DNA of 9,441 bases, taken from CAYWLI01 sp964519535. Its GTDB lineage: Bacteria; Desulfobacterota; B13-G15; RBG-16-54-18. The notes beneath the pieces are model-generated. The model had not been told where the DNA came from. It saw nothing but the letters and a program-made list of their open reading frames with translations, and did not search any database. The DNA lies in assembly GCA_964519535.1 (NCBI GenBank), contig CAZFIR010000035.1, positions 1 through 9,441 on the forward strand. Direction: 5' to 3'. Shown here piece after piece: positions 6,177-9,441 of the stretch (positions are counted from its first letter, which is position 1; each line of letters starts with the position of its first letter). The position numbers were made by a program, and so were the translations under genes.

Positions 6177-7634
6177 ATGGGTGTAAAAGAACAGTTGTCA
6201 AAGATCGTGGGGGCAGAAAATTGCTCGGACGCCTCCAAGATACTCGGGGAGTACGCTCAAGATTTTAGTCTGAGCCCCCCCGGAATGCCGAACTACGTGG
6301 TCAAACCGAAAGATTCCCAGGAAGTGCATCAAATTGTCTCATTCGCCAACGAAAGCAAGATACCGGTAGTGCCGACCAGTTCGAAGATTCACTTCTACGG
6401 GGCTACCATCCCCAGACAGGGCGGTATCGTGCTGGACCTGAGCAGGATGAATAAGATCTGGGAGATCGATGAGGACAACAGGAGGGTGAGGATCGAGGCT
6501 GGCGTCACGTGGGAACAGCTCACCCGTGAATTGAACAAGAAGGGGTTCAGAATGATTATGCCCCTCCTCCCTCCTGCTGAGCGGTCTGTGGTCACGGATT
6601 ACCTTGAACGGGAGGTACCAACGAATACCGTCTATGATTACGGGGAACCCCTCCAGGCCATGGAAGTCGTGTGGCCGACCGGCGAGATCTTCCGTATGGG
6701 ATCTGCCAGTGTCGATGGATACCCTGATTCGCTTTCAAGGGGTGGCAATCCATCGGGGCCGGGCCTCGATTTCTACCGGTTTTTCCAGGGGGCACAAGGG
6801 ACTATGGGCGTGGTAACCTGGGCAAATCTGAAGATCGAGTCCATACCCAAAATGGACAAGGTCTTTTTTGCCCCGATCGAGGATGTGGAATACGCCATCG
6901 AGTTCCTTTATCGAATACTACCCCGAAGGATCGGTCAGGAGTGCGTCCTGCTCAATGATGTCGATTTGGCAACCATTATTGCTGAAGATTGGCCTGATGA
7001 ATTCGAGCGCTTGCGAGCGACCCTCCCGCCCTGGACCCTGGTTTTAGTGGTGAGCGGTTTGTTGCGGCGACCCGAAGAGAAGATAGCATACGAGGAAAAG
7101 TTTCTGGGCGAGGTCTTAAAGAATGAGTTTCCGGAAATGCATCTCGCCGAGAACCTCCCAGGTTTCCCCGGTTTGCATAAAAAGCTCTTGCCGATGCTCC
7201 GCAATCCCTGGCCTGCAGACGTCCCGTATTGGAAGAACCGCTATGCCGGGGCATGTCAAAGTCTCTTCTTTATTACCCGGCCTGTCCTGGTACCACAGTT
7301 TACCTGCATGGTTGAGGAGATGGCTGCTCTCTACGGATACCCTGTCAGCGATATCGGTATCTATATGCAGCCCATCGAGCATAACCGTGCCTGTCACCTC
7401 GAGTTTCATTTCTTTTACGATCCAACCAATAATGCCGACAAAGAGGGGATGCGAGCCATGTACCTTGATATTGCGCGGGCGTTGCTCAACGAAGGGGCTC
7501 TCTTTACCCGGCCCTATGGTGACTTGGCCCCGATAGTCTATGAAAAGGCTGCAGGTTATGCCATGACGCTGAGGCGGGTAAAGAAGGTATTCGATCCCAA
7601 TAATATTATGAATCCCGGCACTCTGTGCTTTTAA
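6177..7634 (+). CDS. FAD-linked oxidoreductase, GlcD/vanillyl-alcohol-oxidase (PCMH) fold
   Basis: This 485-aa flavoprotein would oxidise a hydroxyl-bearing or related substrate and pass electrons to the Fe-S protein encoded next. The N-terminal FAD-binding domain starts near residue 38 (YVVKPKDSQEVHQIVSFANE) and continues through GGIVLDLSRMNKI and RVRIEAGVTWEQL. The central GAQGTMGVVT matches the family's conserved Gly-rich segment. The C-terminal FAD-oxidase cap domain ends in FDPNNIMNPGTLCF, the standard terminus of GlcD-like proteins. The usual PxGGGTG-type pyrophosphate loop is changed to VVPTSSKIHFYGA. There is no signal peptide. GGGAGG at 6164-6169 supports the ATG. The gene is followed after 18 bp by the CCG-domain protein and then by a second flavoprotein, an arrangement like glycolate oxidase GlcD/GlcF/GlcE. 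The substrate is unknown. Confidence 0.88.
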   Translation: MGVKEQLSKIVGAENCSDASKILGEYAQDFSLSPPGMPNYVVKPKDSQEVHQIVSFANESKIPVVPTSSKIHFYGATIPRQGGIVLDLSRMNKIWEIDEDNRRVRIEAGVTWEQLTRELNKKGFRMIMPLLPPAERSVVTDYLEREVPTNTVYDYGEPLQAMEVVWPTGEIFRMGSASVDGYPDSLSRGGNPSGPGLDFYRFFQGAQGTMGVVTWANLKIESIPKMDKVFFAPIEDVEYAIEFLYRILPRRIGQECVLLNDVDLATIIAEDWPDEFERLRATLPPWTLVLVVSGLLRRPEEKIAYEEKFLGEVLKNEFPEMHLAENLPGFPGLHKKLLPMLRNPWPADVPYWKNRYAGACQSLFFITRPVLVPQFTCMVEEMAALYGYPVSDIGIYMQPIEHNRACHLEFHFFYDPTNNADKEGMRAMYLDIARALLNEGALFTRPYGDLAPIVYEKAAGYAMTLRRVKKVFDPNNIMNPGTLCF

Positions 7635-7652
7635 TATAAGGAGGATGATGAG

Positions 7653-8702
7653 ATGGCTGAAAGGCAAACCAAGATAGACGTCAAAAAAATGTTTGCGGAA
7701 AGCCCCAAGACGCCCGTAAAGCTGGATATAACCGACTTAAAAAATTTCGTCTATGACATGAGCAGGTGCATCAAGTGTAAAGGATGTACCTGGGTGGATC
7801 ATATCTATATGCCGGGCGCCCAGTTCAGGACGAAATGCCCTACTGCTACGCGGTACCTGTTCGATTCATACGGGGCAAACGGAAAGATGCGGATCGGTAT
7901 CGCGCTCGCCGAGGGGAAATTGAAATGGACCGACAAGCTTTTGGAGATAATCTACGCAGACCCCCTTTGTGGTGCCTGTGATACGGGGTGTAAACGCAAT
8001 CTCGATCTGGAGATTGGACTGACCTTGGAGGCCCTCCGCGTCAAGGCGGTCCAGGACGGTGTGGGCCCCTTGCCCGCCCATAAAAAGATCGTTCAGAACA
8101 TCGAGAAGACCCACAACTTCTTTGGGTCCCCTCATGACAATCGAACCAAGTGGCTTTCCTCGGCTCAGATTACACCTGCCAAGAAAGCGGATGTGCTTTA
8201 CTTTGTAGGCTGCTCTGCCTCGTACTCAAACCCCGAAATAGCCCAGGCCACCGCGAAGATCTTGAAGGCGGCGGGCACGGATTTTATGCTCATGCCCGAT
8301 GAGTGGTGCTGCGGCAATACGGTCTTTTCCGTCGGCATGATCGATGAGGCCAGAGACCTGGCCCGTCGCAATATCGATGAGGTGAAAAAGACCGGTGCCA
8401 AGACGGTGCTGGTGAGCTGCGCCGAGGGTTACCGCATGTGGAAGGTCGATTACCCAAAGCTGCTCAATATTGCAACCGATGATCTTGGGTTCAAAGTGGT
8501 GCACCTGGTCGAGTACGTCGATGAACTGATCAAGCAGGGGAAGCTCAAGCCGAGCAAATCTATGAATATGCGCGTAGCCTACCATGATTCGTGCAGCCTG
8601 AGCCGCCTGAGCGAGCCCTGGACCCCCTGGGAAGGGGAGCGCGGATGGATGGGTATGGTCGAACCGCGCCTCGCGAGGCGCCGGGGGACCAATGGAATAT
8701 AA
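7653..8702 (+). CDS. CCG-domain [4Fe-4S] protein (GlcF/HdrD-like), cut by an in-frame stop
   Basis: This is an electron-transfer partner for the flanking flavoproteins. An N-terminal cluster region has Cys39, Cys42, Cys45 and Cys62 (CIKCKGC, then KCP) and Cys106, Cys109 and Cys113 (CGACDTGC). That is only seven cysteines, so one cluster may be incomplete or use another ligand. The first CCG domain has Cys187, Cys219-Cys220 (EWCCGN) and Cys256. The second starts at YHDSC (Cys314) but the frame stops after residue 349 at TAA 8700-8702. Family members continue through a second CCG motif, and exactly that sequence follows in the same frame to 9005, giving about 450 codons in all. AAGGAGG at 7638-7644 is 8 nt from the ATG. 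A product ending here would lack the second CCG domain, which in HdrB-like proteins binds a noncubane cluster. Confidence 0.85.
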   Translation: MAERQTKIDVKKMFAESPKTPVKLDITDLKNFVYDMSRCIKCKGCTWVDHIYMPGAQFRTKCPTATRYLFDSYGANGKMRIGIALAEGKLKWTDKLLEIIYADPLCGACDTGCKRNLDLEIGLTLEALRVKAVQDGVGPLPAHKKIVQNIEKTHNFFGSPHDNRTKWLSSAQITPAKKADVLYFVGCSASYSNPEIAQATAKILKAAGTDFMLMPDEWCCGNTVFSVGMIDEARDLARRNIDEVKKTGAKTVLVSCAEGYRMWKVDYPKLLNIATDDLGFKVVHLVEYVDELIKQGKLKPSKSMNMRVAYHDSCSLSRLSEPWTPWEGERGWMGMVEPRLARRRGTNGI

Positions 8703-9005
8703 TTTCAGCCGCGTGATATACTGAAAACCATCCCCGGGGTAGAATTAGTGGAGATGCCACGGACGAGGGAGAACTCCTTTTGCTGCGGAGCAGGCCGCGG
8801 GACCAAAGAGGCCTTTCCCGACCTCGCCTTATGGTCGGCCCAGCAACGACTCGAAGAGGTGAAATATGTCGGTGCCGAGACGCTGGTCTCTGCCTGCCCC
8901 TGGTGCAAGAACAATTTTGCCCAGGCAGTCAAAGCGGACGGAAACGCCATAGAAGTGCTCGACATCTCAGAGGTCATTCTCGCCTCGATTGCATCAAAAG
9001 GTTAA
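8703..9005 (+). pseudogene. C-terminal part of the CCG-domain Fe-S protein, beyond the in-frame TAA
   Basis: The frame of the preceding gene continues without shift after the stop: FQPRDILKTIPGVELVEMPR, then SFCCGAGRG and SACPWC. These are the second CCG motif (Cys377-Cys378 in full-length numbering) and its terminal CxxC (Cys415, Cys418). A GTG at 8748 and an ATG at 8754 could start a separate short product, but no good ribosome-binding site precedes them and the conserved sequence begins upstream. The simplest reading is one gene of about 450 codons broken by a single-base nonsense change or a sequence error. The stop is 10 bp before the next gene. Confidence 0.8.
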
Positions 9006-9015
9006 GGAGGAAGCC

Positions 9016-9441
9016 ATGAGTATATCGAAAGAAACGTATAAAGTTCTCGAATCTATTGTCGGCGCAGAATATATATCGGACGATCCCGTCGTGTGTGAAG
9101 GGTATCGAACAGGTCCCGGGGGGTATGAGTGCGGCCTGGGCTACGAGCGTTTAATGACGGTGATCCCAGCCTGCGTCATCATGCCCAACTCGACCGAAGA
9201 AGTGCAAAAAATCGTAAAGGTCTGTTGCCGCTATGAGATACCGTATGTCCCCTACAGCACGGGTTTTTACGGCCCCCGCTCACATCCCCATGTCGAAGGT
9301 GAATTGCTCATAGACCTCAAGCGGATGGATGAGATCGAGATCGACGACAAGCACTGGTTCGCCGTTGTCGGCCCGGGTGCCATCTACTCACCGCTGCAGG
9401 AAGAAGCCATGAAGCGGGGTGGATATGTGGTCATCGGGGGC
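9016..9441 (+). CDS. Second FAD-linked oxidoreductase (GlcD/GlcE-like), partial
   Basis: The frame is open from ATG 9016 to the right edge (142 residues), covering the N-terminal part of the FAD-binding PCMH domain. It parallels the flavoprotein at 6177-7634: ACVIMPNSTEEVQKIVKVCC corresponds to VVKPKDSQEVHQIVSFA, YVPYSTGFYGP to VVPTSSKIHFYGA, and LLIDLKRMDEIEIDD to IVLDLSRMNKIWEID. The two are therefore distant paralogues, and both have a diverged FAD pyrophosphate loop. AAGGAGG at 9004-9010, overlapping the stop of the Fe-S gene, lies 5 nt from the ATG. Its role is probably a second flavin subunit or alternative substrate subunit of the same complex; the C-terminal cap domain lies outside the window. 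Confidence 0.87.
   Translation, partial: MSISKETYKVLESIVGAEYISDDPVVCEGYRTGPGGYECGLGYERLMTVIPACVIMPNSTEEVQKIVKVCCRYEIPYVPYSTGFYGPRSHPHVEGELLIDLKRMDEIEIDDKHWFAVVGPGAIYSPLQEEAMKRGGYVVIGG

Noticed and set aside
7116..7667. 183-codon open frame on the minus strand, antisense to the first flavoprotein
   Set aside because: It overlaps a well-supported flavoprotein gene, lacks recognisable motifs and has no operon context.
8700..8702. Recoding of the stop as selenocysteine or pyrrolysine
   Set aside because: Selenocysteine uses UGA and pyrrolysine UAG; this is UAA followed by U, an efficient stop context, and no recoding hairpin was apparent.
1..9441. CRISPR array, tRNA, rRNA or insertion sequence
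   Set aside because: No spaced direct-repeat series, cloverleaf-like sequence, rRNA segment or transposase motif was seen on either strand.

Overview
The window is about half GC and gene-dense. It looks like a catabolic or redox locus from an anaerobic bacterium, most plausibly a deltaproteobacterial (Desulfobacterota-like) syntroph or sulfate/metal reducer. That guess rests on the combination of a molybdenum hydroxylase, an acyl-CoA ligase, and GlcD/HdrD-type flavin and CCG iron-sulfur proteins; there is no taxonomic marker gene. Two divergent transcription units flank a 645-bp control region.

Minus strand (3110 down to 1): a small Cys-rich protein (82 aa) overlaps by ATGA the FAD subunit of a xanthine-dehydrogenase-family enzyme. 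The [2Fe-2S] subunit follows, then the Mo-cofactor subunit, which runs off the left edge after 496 residues. The FAD subunit lacks the Fe-S insert of 4-hydroxybenzoyl-CoA reductase, and the Mo subunit lacks the form I CO dehydrogenase active-site motif, so the substrate is open.

Control region (3111-3755): two copies of an identical 21-bp sequence containing a TetR-type palindrome (core TACCAACCGGTAGGTA) lie in opposite orientation. Each sits about 12-13 bp downstream of the -10 of a matching promoter (A-tract, TTGACA, 17-bp spacer ending TGTGA). One promoter drives each divergent unit, so both are probably controlled by the TetR protein encoded here. The leader of the molybdoenzyme unit also has a CCTCCTT segment that can pair either with an upstream arm or with the ribosome-binding site of the first gene, which suggests an RNA-level switch.

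Plus strand (3756 to 9441): acyl-CoA ligase, TetR regulator, GlcD-like FAD oxidoreductase, CCG-domain Fe-S protein, and a second GlcD-like FAD oxidoreductase (cut by the right edge). The genes are closely spaced, mostly with strong ribosome-binding sites, and look like one operon. The Fe-S gene carries an in-frame TAA at 8700-8702; its conserved C-terminal half continues in the same frame to 9005.

Working model (inference): a carboxylic acid is activated to its CoA thioester. The substrate or a derivative is hydroxylated or dehydrogenated by the molybdoenzyme and oxidised by a flavin/Fe-S complex resembling glycolate oxidase GlcDEF. The TetR protein releases both units when a CoA-ester or acid intermediate accumulates.
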